A stretch of DNA of 64,000 nucleotides from Bradyrhizobium sp. BTAi1 (GTDB taxonomy: Bacteria; Pseudomonadota; Alphaproteobacteria; Rhizobiales; Xanthobacteraceae), in NCBI RefSeq assembly GCF_000015165.1, contig NC_009485.1, positions 6,529,501 to 6,593,500 of the forward strand, in the 5' to 3' direction. The notes beneath the pieces were generated by a model. That model made no database searches, was not told the origin of the DNA, and was given only the letters and a program-made list of their open reading frames with translations. Every line of letters starts with the position of its first letter. Positions within the stretch are counted from its first letter, which is position 1. The position numbers and the translations under genes are program-made. Of this stretch, positions 25,023 to 33,280 are shown piece after piece.

Positions 25023-26842
25023 ACGATTTCGTCGTTCGCTTCGCCAACGTCAACGGCTCCGGCTCGGCCAGCGCCAATGAATTGTTCGCGCGCGCCGTGC
25101 TCCGCCACGGCGTGCCGGTGTCCCCGCGCAACATCTTCCCCTCCAACATCCAGGGCCTGCCGACCTGGTACGAGGTGCGCGTGACTGAAGCGGGCCATCT
25201 CGGCGCGCGCGGCGGCGGCACCGATCTGATGGTGGCGATGAACCCGCAAACCTGGGACAATGACGTCGCCGGCATCGTGCCGGGCGGCTATCTGTTCTAC
25301 GATTCGACCAAGCCGATGCCGTCGAGCAAGTTCCGTGACGACGTCACCGTCATCGGCGTACCGCTGACGGCGATCACCAACTCGACCTACTCAGATCCGC
25401 GCCAGCGCCAGCTGTTCAAGAACATCATCTATCTCGGTGCCCTCTCCGCCTTGCTCGACATGGATCCGAAGCTGATCGAGCAGCTGATCGGCGAGCAGTA
25501 CAAGGGCAAGGAAAAGCTGCTCTCCTCCAATGTCCATGCGCTGCATCTCGGCCGCGACTGGGCGCTGCAGAATCTGAAATGTCCGATCGGGCTGCGCATT
25601 CGGAAGGCCGACAAGGTCGGCGACCGCATCTTCATCGAGGGCAACAATGCCGCCGCGCTCGGCGCGGTCTATGGCGGCGCCACGGTGTGCGCTTGGTATC
25701 CGATCACGCCGTCGTCGTCACTGGCGGAGGCCTTCACCAATCACTGCAAGAAGCTGCGGCACGATCCGGACACGGGCCGGGCCAAATATGCCATCGTGCA
25801 GGCCGAGGACGAGCTCGCCTCGATCGGCATGGTGGTCGGCGCGTCCTGGAACGGCGCCCGCGCCTTCACCACGACGTCCGGCCCCGGCGTATCGTTGATG
25901 ACCGAGTTCATCGGCCTGTCCTACTTCGCCGAGATCCCGGCCGTGATCATGAACGTGCAGCGCGCCGGCCCCTCGACGGGCATGCCGACCCGCACCCAGC
26001 AATGCGACCTGATCGCCTGCGCCTATGCGTCGCATGGCGACACCAAGCATGTGCTGCTGTTCCCCGAAGATCCGGCGGAAGCGTTCGAGTTTGCCGCCGC
26101 GGCGTTCGATCTCGCCGAGCGGCTGCAGACCACGATCTTCCTGATGCTCGACCTCGACATCGGCATGAACCAGCGGCTGTGCCGGCCGCTGAAATGGGAC
26201 GATGCCAAGCAGTATGACCGCGGCAAGGTGATGACGGCAGACATGCTCGAGGAAGGCCGCGATTTCGGCCGCTACCTCGACGTCGATGGCGACGGCATTC
26301 CGTTCCGCACCTATCCCGGCACGCATCCGACCAAGGGCTCCTACTTCACCCGCGGCACCTCGCGCGACCGCTACGCGCGCTATTCGGAAGAAGGCGCCGT
26401 CTATGCCGACAACGTGCAGCGCCTGCTGCGCAAGTTCCAGACGGCGCAGGACATGGTGCCACGGCCACTGCAGGCGAACGCGGCGAAGCCGACCAAATAT
26501 GGCGTGATCTATTTCGGCTCGACCGCGCCGGCCATGGACGAGGCGATTGGCCTGCTGGAGGCGCGCGGTCATCAGCTCGACCGCCTGCGCATCCGCGCCT
26601 TCCCGTTCCATTCCAGCGTGGCGAGCTTCATCGCCGAGCACGACTTCGTCTACGTCGTCGAGCAGAACCGCGACGCCCAGCTGCGCCAGCTGATCGTCAA
26701 CGAGAACGGCATCGATCCGGTGCGCCTGGTGCCGATCCTGCATTATGACGGCACGCCGATCACCGCACAGTTCATCGCGGCCTCGATCGGCACGCACCAG
26801 GACCAGATCAAGGTCACCCCGCTACGCAAGGCAGTGTCGTGA
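24992..26842 (+). CDS. korA: 2-oxoacid:acceptor oxidoreductase, fused gamma-alpha subunit (probably 2-oxoglutarate)
   Basis: 616 residues from the ATG at 24992, where family similarity (VNDFVVRFANVNGSGSASAN) begins. Residues about 10-190 form the gamma domain and about 215-600 the alpha pyrimidine-binding domain (EGNNAAALGAVYGG, WYPITPSSSLAEAF, GVSLMTEFIGLSYFAEIPAV, NVQRAGPSTGMPTRTQQ). The YPITPSS motif is characteristic of 2-oxoacid:ferredoxin oxidoreductases. The fused form with a separate beta subunit is typical for 2-oxoglutarate and 2-oxoisovalerate types. The enzyme would turn 2-oxoglutarate into succinyl-CoA, reducing the partner flavoprotein. Confidence 0.88.
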   Translation: MSQQAPLSSVNDFVVRFANVNGSGSASANELFARAVLRHGVPVSPRNIFPSNIQGLPTWYEVRVTEAGHLGARGGGTDLMVAMNPQTWDNDVAGIVPGGYLFYDSTKPMPSSKFRDDVTVIGVPLTAITNSTYSDPRQRQLFKNIIYLGALSALLDMDPKLIEQLIGEQYKGKEKLLSSNVHALHLGRDWALQNLKCPIGLRIRKADKVGDRIFIEGNNAAALGAVYGGATVCAWYPITPSSSLAEAFTNHCKKLRHDPDTGRAKYAIVQAEDELASIGMVVGASWNGARAFTTTSGPGVSLMTEFIGLSYFAEIPAVIMNVQRAGPSTGMPTRTQQCDLIACAYASHGDTKHVLLFPEDPAEAFEFAAAAFDLAERLQTTIFLMLDLDIGMNQRLCRPLKWDDAKQYDRGKVMTADMLEEGRDFGRYLDVDGDGIPFRTYPGTHPTKGSYFTRGTSRDRYARYSEEGAVYADNVQRLLRKFQTAQDMVPRPLQANAAKPTKYGVIYFGSTAPAMDEAIGLLEARGHQLDRLRIRAFPFHSSVASFIAEHDFVYVVEQNRDAQLRQLIVNENGIDPVRLVPILHYDGTPITAQFIAASIGTHQDQIKVTPLRKAVS

Positions 26843-26862
26843 TGGCCCCGCTCTCTCCACCA

Positions 26863-26985
26863 TCATGCCCGGGCTTGTCCCGCCTGCGCGGCCGAAGCCG
26901 CTTCGGCGCGGCGAAGGCCCGTGCATCCACGTCTATCTTTCTCCGGGCACCCACGTGGATGGCCGGGACAAGCCCGGCCATGACG
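26863..26985. repeat. Palindromic repeat, family B, between korA and korB
   Basis: CATCATGCCCGGGCTTGTCCC pairs with GGGACAAGCCCGGCCATGACG. Its left half is nearly identical to the element at 22768. It fills the gap between two subunits of one enzyme. Confidence 0.8.
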
Positions 26986-27008
26986 GCCGTGGGCGACAGG
27001 GTGCTCTC

Positions 27009-28064
27009 ATGACCTACATCGCAAAGCCGAAATTCCAGCATCCCGGCATCAAGAAGAACGCGCTGGGCTACAGCCATCGCGACTACGAAGGCAAGATCTC
27101 GACCTTGTGCGCCGGCTGCGGCCACGATTCGATCACGGCCTCGATCATCGAGGCCTGTTTCGAACTGTCGATCGAGCCGCATCGGGTGGCAAAAATCTCC
27201 GGCATCGGCTGCTCGTCGAAGACGCCGGACTATTTCCTCGGCAATTCGCACGGCTTCAACACCGTGCATGGCCGCATGCCCTCGGTGCTGACCGGCGCCA
27301 ACCTCGCCAACCGCGAGCTGATCTATCTCGGCGTGTCCGGCGACGGCGATTCCGCCTCGATCGGCTTCGGCCAGTTCGCGCACGCGATCCGCCGCGGCGT
27401 CAACATGACCTATATCGTCGAGAACAACGGCGTCTACGGCCTGACCAAGGGCCAGTTCTCGGCGACCGCCGACCGTGGCTCGAAGTCGAAGAAGGGCGTC
27501 ACCAACACCGACAACCCCATTGACCTCGTCGGCATCGCATTGCAGCTCGGGGCCACCTACGTCGCGCGCTCGTTCTCGGGCGACAAGAAGCAGCTGGTGC
27601 CGATCATCGAGGGCGCGATCCGGCACAAGGGCGCGGCGTTCATCGACGTGATCAGCCCGTGCATCGCCTTCAACAATCACGCCGGCTCGACCAAGAGTTT
27701 TGACTATGTCCGCGAGCACAATGACGCCGTGAACCGGCTCGACGTGCTGACCGGCCGCGACCCGATCGAGATCGACCAGGATCCCGGCACGGTGCAGATC
27801 GTCGAGCAGCACGACGGCTCGCGGCTGGCGCTGCGCAAGATCGACGCCGACTACGATCCGCACGACCGCCTGGGCGCCATGACCTTCCTGCAGAAGCACG
27901 CGGCGCAGGGCCAGATCGTGACCGGGCTGCTCTATGTCGATCCCGAAGCCGACGATCTGCACAGCCACCTCAACACTGTGGAGCGGCCGCTCAACCGGCT
28001 GGGGGCGGCGGATCTGTGTCCGGGGCAGAGCGTGCTCGACAAGATCAATGCGAGCCTGCGCTGA
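27009..28064 (+). CDS. korB: 2-oxoacid:acceptor oxidoreductase, beta (thiamine diphosphate) subunit
   Basis: 351 residues from the ATG at 27009; the frame upstream runs through a repeat. The thiamine diphosphate site is seen as LGVSGDGDSASIGFGQFAHA...VENNGVYGLTKGQ (GDG-x(n)-N), with the beta-subunit LCAGCGHDS and KISGIGCSSKTPDYF cysteines. Together with the fused gamma-alpha subunit it makes the catalytic core. Ends with a hairpin at 28106-28128. Confidence 0.88.
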   Translation: MTYIAKPKFQHPGIKKNALGYSHRDYEGKISTLCAGCGHDSITASIIEACFELSIEPHRVAKISGIGCSSKTPDYFLGNSHGFNTVHGRMPSVLTGANLANRELIYLGVSGDGDSASIGFGQFAHAIRRGVNMTYIVENNGVYGLTKGQFSATADRGSKSKKGVTNTDNPIDLVGIALQLGATYVARSFSGDKKQLVPIIEGAIRHKGAAFIDVISPCIAFNNHAGSTKSFDYVREHNDAVNRLDVLTGRDPIEIDQDPGTVQIVEQHDGSRLALRKIDADYDPHDRLGAMTFLQKHAAQGQIVTGLLYVDPEADDLHSHLNTVERPLNRLGAADLCPGQSVLDKINASLR

Positions 28065-28105
28065 CGGTTGTCGCGACGCCCCTGCTGGCAGCAGCAGTGA
28101 AGCAC

Positions 28106-28128
28106 ACCTCTCCCCGACGGGGAGAGGT
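28106..28128 (+). terminator. Hairpin after korB
   Basis: Perfect 10-bp stem ACCTCTCCCC / GGGGAGAGGT with a 3-base loop, 41 bases after the korB stop and 66 bases after the end of the convergent TMEM143-like gene on the other strand. No T tract. It may serve both strands, or be a short dispersed repeat. Confidence 0.4.
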
Positions 28129-28194
28129 GGACGGAGATCGCGGCAACGGATCCGCTTCACCACAAGCCGTTGATCGTTGAAATGGATAGAGCTC

Positions 28195-29448
28195 TTAAGG
28201 TCGCCGCAGCGCCTGCGCCCAGACCCGTTCGAGCTGCGCGATAGCGTCCGGCAGCGGCAGTGCGGACAGCGCGTCGTCGCCGCCCGTCACCAGCCCGAAC
28301 TCCCGCAACCTGATCAGCGCCTCCTCGACATTGAACGCGCGCTGCAGTCCGAACATCTGCTGCAGCAATTCCTCGACGTGGCTGCCCAGCGCGGCGCGGC
28401 TCAGCGGCACGGACGCCAGCATCAGGCCGCCATAGGCCAGCACCGCCTCCTTCCAGTCCTGGTCCTCGGCCTCGCCGATCAGGTAGTTGAAGATGCCGGA
28501 ATTGTTGTTGACGTTGCGGAAGTAGATGTTGTCGGTGACCTGCTTCTGATGGATCAGCGACTGGCGGTGGAAATTGCCCCATTGCCTCAAGATGAAGGCG
28601 CCGAGCGCGAACAGGCCCGACAGCGCCGCCAGCGCCTGCTCGGTGTCGTTGTCGTGCACGGTGCCACTGAGGCCGAGATAGAAGCCGGCGACGATGAACA
28701 GCACCGTCAATGTCGAGGCCAGCTTGAGCAGGATCGGCACGCCGCCGACCAGCGCCGGCACCCCCAAGGTCAGCTGCTCGCGCAAGCCCATGACGACGCG
28801 GACGTTCGGCAGCAGCGCCTCGAGGTCGAAGCGGGCGATATGGCGGAAATATTTGAACAGCACCGCGCCGCCGCGGATCTTGTTGCGGCCGCGCCAGGCG
28901 GCGATCTTGCGCTTCTTTCTGGCCGGCTCGTCGGGCTTGGTTGCGACCATCAGGACGATGTCATCATAGACCTCGACCTCCTGGGTCCGACGCCGCAGCC
29001 CATATAGCGCGGGGACCTCGATCGTCTCCTGATGCTGGCCGCGCCGGAACATGCGGACGGCACGGTAGTCCGAGATCGGCGCCTTCAGCTTGACGCGCAC
29101 CAGCGCATGCTCCGCAAACGCGCGCTCGATCTCGTCATGCGCGATCTCGATGAAATTGGCGTCGCCGAGCACCCGGACGAATTCGTCGGTCAGGCTGTCA
29201 TAGGCGGCATCGAGCTCCCGGGAGGAGCGATGGCGCCCGACCGGCACCTCGGGGTCGAAGTCGAAATAGGCGTCACGGAGACGATCGAGCTCGTCGAAAT
29301 ATTCATGGTGGAGTATGGCGCCCAGCATCCGGACGAGCTCGCGCAGATCGCTGGATTGGACGTCGTCCAGGCCGCCATGCAAAATGACCGCATCGAGCAC
29401 GTCGGACTTGCGCACTGGAATGAACCGGTCCCGCCGGCTCGCCGTCAC
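28195..29448 (-). CDS. TMEM143/DUF3754-family membrane protein
   Basis: 417 residues from a GTG at 29448 with GAGG 5 bases upstream; an in-frame ATG at 29508 would add 20 basic residues but lacks a ribosome site. The soluble N-terminal part (SRRDRFIPVRKSDVLDAV) precedes a conserved FKYFRHIARFDLEALLPNVR motif, which is the DUF3754/TMEM143 signature, and two hydrophobic segments (about 250-300). Function unknown; the eukaryotic relative is mitochondrial, which fits an alphaproteobacterial origin. Convergent with korB. Confidence 0.75.
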   Translation of the reverse strand: MTASRRDRFIPVRKSDVLDAVILHGGLDDVQSSDLRELVRMLGAILHHEYFDELDRLRDAYFDFDPEVPVGRHRSSRELDAAYDSLTDEFVRVLGDANFIEIAHDEIERAFAEHALVRVKLKAPISDYRAVRMFRRGQHQETIEVPALYGLRRRTQEVEVYDDIVLMVATKPDEPARKKRKIAAWRGRNKIRGGAVLFKYFRHIARFDLEALLPNVRVVMGLREQLTLGVPALVGGVPILLKLASTLTVLFIVAGFYLGLSGTVHDNDTEQALAALSGLFALGAFILRQWGNFHRQSLIHQKQVTDNIYFRNVNNNSGIFNYLIGEAEDQDWKEAVLAYGGLMLASVPLSRAALGSHVEELLQQMFGLQRAFNVEEALIRLREFGLVTGGDDALSALPLPDAIAQLERVWAQALRRP

Positions 29449-29657
29449 CTTTGCCTCAACCACGCGCTTACGCCTGAGCTTCGATTGCCGTCCTGCACTC
29501 GCCGGCATTTCAGCAGCCAGCCGTTAGCGCGCACCATAGCCGGCCGATCGACCTTGCGCCACTCGCTGCAAAATCCTGCTGGCCGGCTTCCTGATCTCGT
29601 CGGAAGATTTAGGCGGCCCCGTCGTTTTTGGCTAGCCCGCCGTGGCCAGCATCATTC

Positions 29658-29742
29658 GTCATGCCCGGGCTTGACCCGGGCATCCACGCCTTTCCAAAAT
29701 TTCCGAAGGAGATGGATGGCCGGGTCAGGCCCGGCCATGACG
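29658..29742. repeat. Palindromic intergenic repeat, family B
   Basis: CGTCATGCCCGGGCTTGACCCG at the left and CGGGTCAGGCCCGGCCATGACG at the right pair with few mismatches. It lies in the 370-base gap between the divergent TMEM143-like and VOC genes. Confidence 0.75.
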
Positions 29743-29819
29743 CAGCGAGGACTCTCGCAGAAGCCGCGTTTGCCTACTCAAGCGCGTGAACTCGCAATTC
29801 GGGAGACAGGGGAACGATC

Positions 29820-30230
29820 ATGACAGACACGCGGCGCACCAAATCCGCGTTCAACGCCGTTCGTGCCATCGACTACACGGTCATCCTGGCGCGCGATTGG
29901 CACGCCATGCGCAATTTTTATGAGGAGATCCTCAGCTTTCGGCTGCTGCGCGAGCTGTCCCCGGGCTGGGTCGAATACCAGGTCGGCCCCAACATTCTGA
30001 CGCTAGCCCGGCCGCAACGGCTGGCATCGGATCAGCCGACACCAATGGGCAGCGCATCGCTTCAACTGGCCTTCAAGGTGGGCCGCGACGATGTCGATCG
30101 CTGTGCCGCCGAGCTGACCCGAAAGGGCATCGCTCTCACGGAGCCGCCCACGGATCAGTCCTTCGGCCACCGCACCCTGTTCTTCCGGGATCCCGACGGC
30201 AATCTGCTGGAGGTGTACGCGGACATCTAG
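29820..30230 (+). CDS. VOC-superfamily (glyoxalase/bleomycin-resistance-like) protein
   Basis: 136 residues, one complete vicinal-oxygen-chelate unit of two beta-alpha-beta3 modules: DYTVILARDWHAMRNFYEEIL at the start and HRTLFFRDPDGNLLEVYADI at the end, the latter holding the usual metal-ligand Glu. Members are metal-dependent lyases, dioxygenases or drug-binding proteins; the specific activity cannot be called. GGGGAACG precedes the ATG. It is convergent with spoVR, 15 bases apart. Confidence 0.8.
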   Translation: MTDTRRTKSAFNAVRAIDYTVILARDWHAMRNFYEEILSFRLLRELSPGWVEYQVGPNILTLARPQRLASDQPTPMGSASLQLAFKVGRDDVDRCAAELTRKGIALTEPPTDQSFGHRTLFFRDPDGNLLEVYADI

Positions 30231-30245
30231 GGCTTGGCGGCCGCG

Positions 30246-31784
30246 CTACGCGGCCGCCGGTTGTATCCGGGGATTGAGCACATACTCCTTCAAGACTTTG
30301 TCGGTGGCGGCATCGACCTCGACCAGCGACACGTCGTAGCTCCAGAGATCGGCGAGATGCTGCAGCACCCGCTTGGTGTCGGTCTCGCTGAGCTGGGCTC
30401 CCTTGACCACGGTATGCCGCAGCATCAGGCGGCGGTCGCCGGCGAGGTCGACATCGACCACCTCGATGTTCGGATCGATGTAGCCGACATCGTACTGCTT
30501 CGAGAGTTCGCGGCGGATGCGGCGATAGCCGCGCTCATCGTGGATGGCGTCGACCAGGATGCCGGCCCGCTCGGCCGGGTCGTCATGCAGGTGGAACAGC
30601 CGGAATTGCCGGATCAGGTTCGGGCTCAGGAACTGGCTGATGAAGCTCTCGTCGCGATAATTCGCCCAGACGTCGCGCAGCACCGCCATCTCGTCGCCGG
30701 TGCCGGCGATGTCCGGGAACCATTCGCGGTCCTCCTCGGTCGGGTCCTTTACGATGCGCTCGATGTCCTGCATGATGGCAAAGCCGAGCGCATAGGGGTT
30801 GAAGCCGGAGAAGCGCGGATCGTCGAACTCAGGCTGGAACACGACGTTGGTGTGCGACTGCAGGAATTCGAGGAAGTTGCCGTCGGTGAGGCGGCCTTCC
30901 TGGTGCAGGCGGTTCATGATCCGGTAGTGCACGTAGGTCGCCGTGCCCTCGTTCATGACCTTGGTCTGGCCCTGCGGATAGAAATACTGCGCGATGTGGC
31001 GGACGATGCGCAGCAATTCGCGCTGCCAGGGCGCCAGCCGCGGCGCGGTCTTCTCCAGGAAATACAGCAGATTCTCTTGCGGCAGGCCGAGCAGCGCCTT
31101 GCGGCGCTCGACGTTCAGCACCGCGCTGGTCTTGACGGGACCGGTCGGCACCGTGCGCCAGAGATCGTTGAACGTGCCCTCCTCATAGAGCCTGCGCTTG
31201 CCGGCGCGCTTCTCCTCCTCGCGGAAGTCGAGCTTCTTCTTGCCGGGGTAGCGGTCGACGCCATGCGACATCAGCGCATGCGCCGCGTCCAGCGTGTGCT
31301 CGACCGCGACCCGGCCGTAGCGCTCCTCGCATTGCGCGATATAGCCGCGGGCAAAGTCGAGATAATCGAGGATGCCGTCGGCATCGGTCCACTGCTTGAA
31401 GAGATAGTTGTTCTTGAAGAAGTGGTTGTGGCCGAACGCGGCATGCGCGATCACCAACGTCTGCATCGTCGCCGTGTTCTCCTCCATCAGATAGGAGATG
31501 CAAGGCGAGGAGTTGATCACGATCTCATAGGCAAGACCCATCAGGCCCTTGCGATACGACGCCTCGTGATAGGCGAAATGCTTGCCGAACGACCAGTGCT
31601 TGTAGAACAGCGGCATGCCGACCGAGGAATAGGCGTCGAGCATCTGCTCGGCGGTGATGACCTCGATCTGGTTCGGATAGGTGTCGAGCCCGAGCTCCTT
31701 CTGCGCCACGTTCTCACAGGCATCATGGATGCGCTGCAGGGTGAGGAAATTCCAGTCGGCGCCTTCGAACAGCAATCCGCTCAT
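30246..31784 (-). CDS. spoVR: SpoVR/YcgB family protein
   Basis: 512 residues, full length. Family landmarks: LLFEGADWNFLTLQRIHDAC, the FKNNYLFKQWTDADGILDYL block and the C-terminal SYDVSLVEVDAATDKVL. Cytoplasmic protein of unknown biochemistry, conserved together with prkA and yeaH. Its start overlaps the yeaH stop (ATGA), so it is the last gene of the prkA-yeaH-spoVR unit and is expected to be made under stress or starvation. Confidence 0.9.
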   Translation of the reverse strand: MSGLLFEGADWNFLTLQRIHDACENVAQKELGLDTYPNQIEVITAEQMLDAYSSVGMPLFYKHWSFGKHFAYHEASYRKGLMGLAYEIVINSSPCISYLMEENTATMQTLVIAHAAFGHNHFFKNNYLFKQWTDADGILDYLDFARGYIAQCEERYGRVAVEHTLDAAHALMSHGVDRYPGKKKLDFREEEKRAGKRRLYEEGTFNDLWRTVPTGPVKTSAVLNVERRKALLGLPQENLLYFLEKTAPRLAPWQRELLRIVRHIAQYFYPQGQTKVMNEGTATYVHYRIMNRLHQEGRLTDGNFLEFLQSHTNVVFQPEFDDPRFSGFNPYALGFAIMQDIERIVKDPTEEDREWFPDIAGTGDEMAVLRDVWANYRDESFISQFLSPNLIRQFRLFHLHDDPAERAGILVDAIHDERGYRRIRRELSKQYDVGYIDPNIEVVDVDLAGDRRLMLRHTVVKGAQLSETDTKRVLQHLADLWSYDVSLVEVDAATDKVLKEYVLNPRIQPAAA

Positions 31785-33058
31785 GATGCCGCCCTTTCCT
31801 GCGTGGTGCCGCGACGCTGGAACAGGTCGTGGAAGACGGGGAAGATCTCGCTGCGGTCACGCACCTTGCGCATCGACAGCGGCTGGCCGTTGGCACGCAG
31901 GCGCTCATACAGCGACCACAGCGCGGAGTCCGGCATTTCGAACGAATAGGTGCCGGACTCGCCGACCTCCAGATAGGCGAAGAACTGCGACACCGGCAGG
32001 ATGTTGTCGGTCAGGAGCCGCGCGACGTTCTCCGAGTCCGAGGTGGCGTTGTCGCCGTCCGAGGCCTGCGCCGCATAGATGTTCCAGTCCGACGGACGGA
32101 AGCGGGAGCGGACGATGTCGTGCATGCATTGCAGCGCGCTGGACACCAGGGTGCCGCCGGAGGCCGGGCCGTAGAAGAAGGTCTGCTCGTCGACCTCCTC
32201 GGCGCGGTCGGTATGGCGGATGAACACGATCTCGACATGGCGGTAGCGCCGGGTCAGGAACACGTAAAGCAGCATGTAGAAGCGCTTGGCGAGATCCTTC
32301 ATGTGCTCCGACATCGAGCCGGAGACGTCCATCAGGCAGAACATCACCGCTTGCGCGATCGGCTTCGGCACCGCCTCGAAGCGGCGATAGCGGATGTCGA
32401 TCGGATCGATGAACGGGATGCGCTTGGCCTTCGCCTTCAAGGCCTCCAGTTCGGCCACGAGCGCGGCCTTCTTCTCCTCGTCGGTCTCCTCGGCGATCTT
32501 GGCTTCGAACTCGGCGATCGCCTCGGGCCGCGGCCGGCGCAGCGCAACGCGGCGGGCCATCGCCCGGGTGACGGTGCGGCTGATCGAGATGTTGGCCGGC
32601 GAGCCCGAGGTCGAATAGCCGGCGCGCACCAGCCCCTCGCTCTCGGCCTCGGCGAATTTGCGCTTGGCAAGATCCGGCAGTTCGAGATCATCGAGGAAGA
32701 GATTGACGAACTCCTCCTTGCTGAGCACGAAGCGGAAGGCGTCCTCGCTGTCGCCCTGCCCCGGCCCCGACTTGCGGCCGCTGCCGTCGCCGGAGCGCGG
32801 CAGGATGTCGCCTTCGATGAATTTCTTGTTGCCCGGCAGCACCATGTCGCGGGTGCCGCCCTCGCGCCGGAAGCGCGGCTCGTCCATGCCGTCCAGCGGG
32901 ATCGAGACCTCGCCGCCCTCCAGCACGTCCTTGATATCGCGGTCCTGCGAGGTCTTCTTGACCGCTCCCTGAACCAGGGCCTTGGCGCGGCGCAAAAATC
33001 GCTGACGATTTTCGAGACTTTTGCCGCCCGGATTCAGGCGCCGATCAATGATGTGCAT
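31781..33058 (-). CDS. yeaH: YeaH/YhbH family protein (DUF444) with VWA-type domain
   Basis: 425 residues from the ATG at 33058, giving MHIIDRRLNPGGKSLENRQRFL, the conserved start of UPF0229/DUF444; a GTG at 33064 is an alternative. A von Willebrand A-like domain has a metal-site motif MDVSGSMSE near residue 250, and the mid-region contains a charged coiled-coil-like stretch rich in Glu and Lys. It is the usual partner of PrkA kinase. Gap to prkA is 222 bases with no gene; its stop overlaps the spoVR start. Confidence 0.9.
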   Translation of the reverse strand: MHIIDRRLNPGGKSLENRQRFLRRAKALVQGAVKKTSQDRDIKDVLEGGEVSIPLDGMDEPRFRREGGTRDMVLPGNKKFIEGDILPRSGDGSGRKSGPGQGDSEDAFRFVLSKEEFVNLFLDDLELPDLAKRKFAEAESEGLVRAGYSTSGSPANISISRTVTRAMARRVALRRPRPEAIAEFEAKIAEETDEEKKAALVAELEALKAKAKRIPFIDPIDIRYRRFEAVPKPIAQAVMFCLMDVSGSMSEHMKDLAKRFYMLLYVFLTRRYRHVEIVFIRHTDRAEEVDEQTFFYGPASGGTLVSSALQCMHDIVRSRFRPSDWNIYAAQASDGDNATSDSENVARLLTDNILPVSQFFAYLEVGESGTYSFEMPDSALWSLYERLRANGQPLSMRKVRDRSEIFPVFHDLFQRRGTTQERAAS

Positions 33059-33280
33059 GACCACGTTCCATACGCCTCCTGCTGCAGCGGCTTCGACTCC
33101 TGCTCTCCCCCGCCGCGATGCCGCGGTGCAGCGTCAGATCGGACACGGCACCTGCATCACCTCTTGTTCGACGCTCCAGCCAAGCTCGGCGTCGAACCTG
33201 TCGCGTCATTCACAGCCCAGGCGCCGATGTCAGACCGATGGCCTGCAGCACATGCAGTGAACACCGGCGCCGGACCATGA

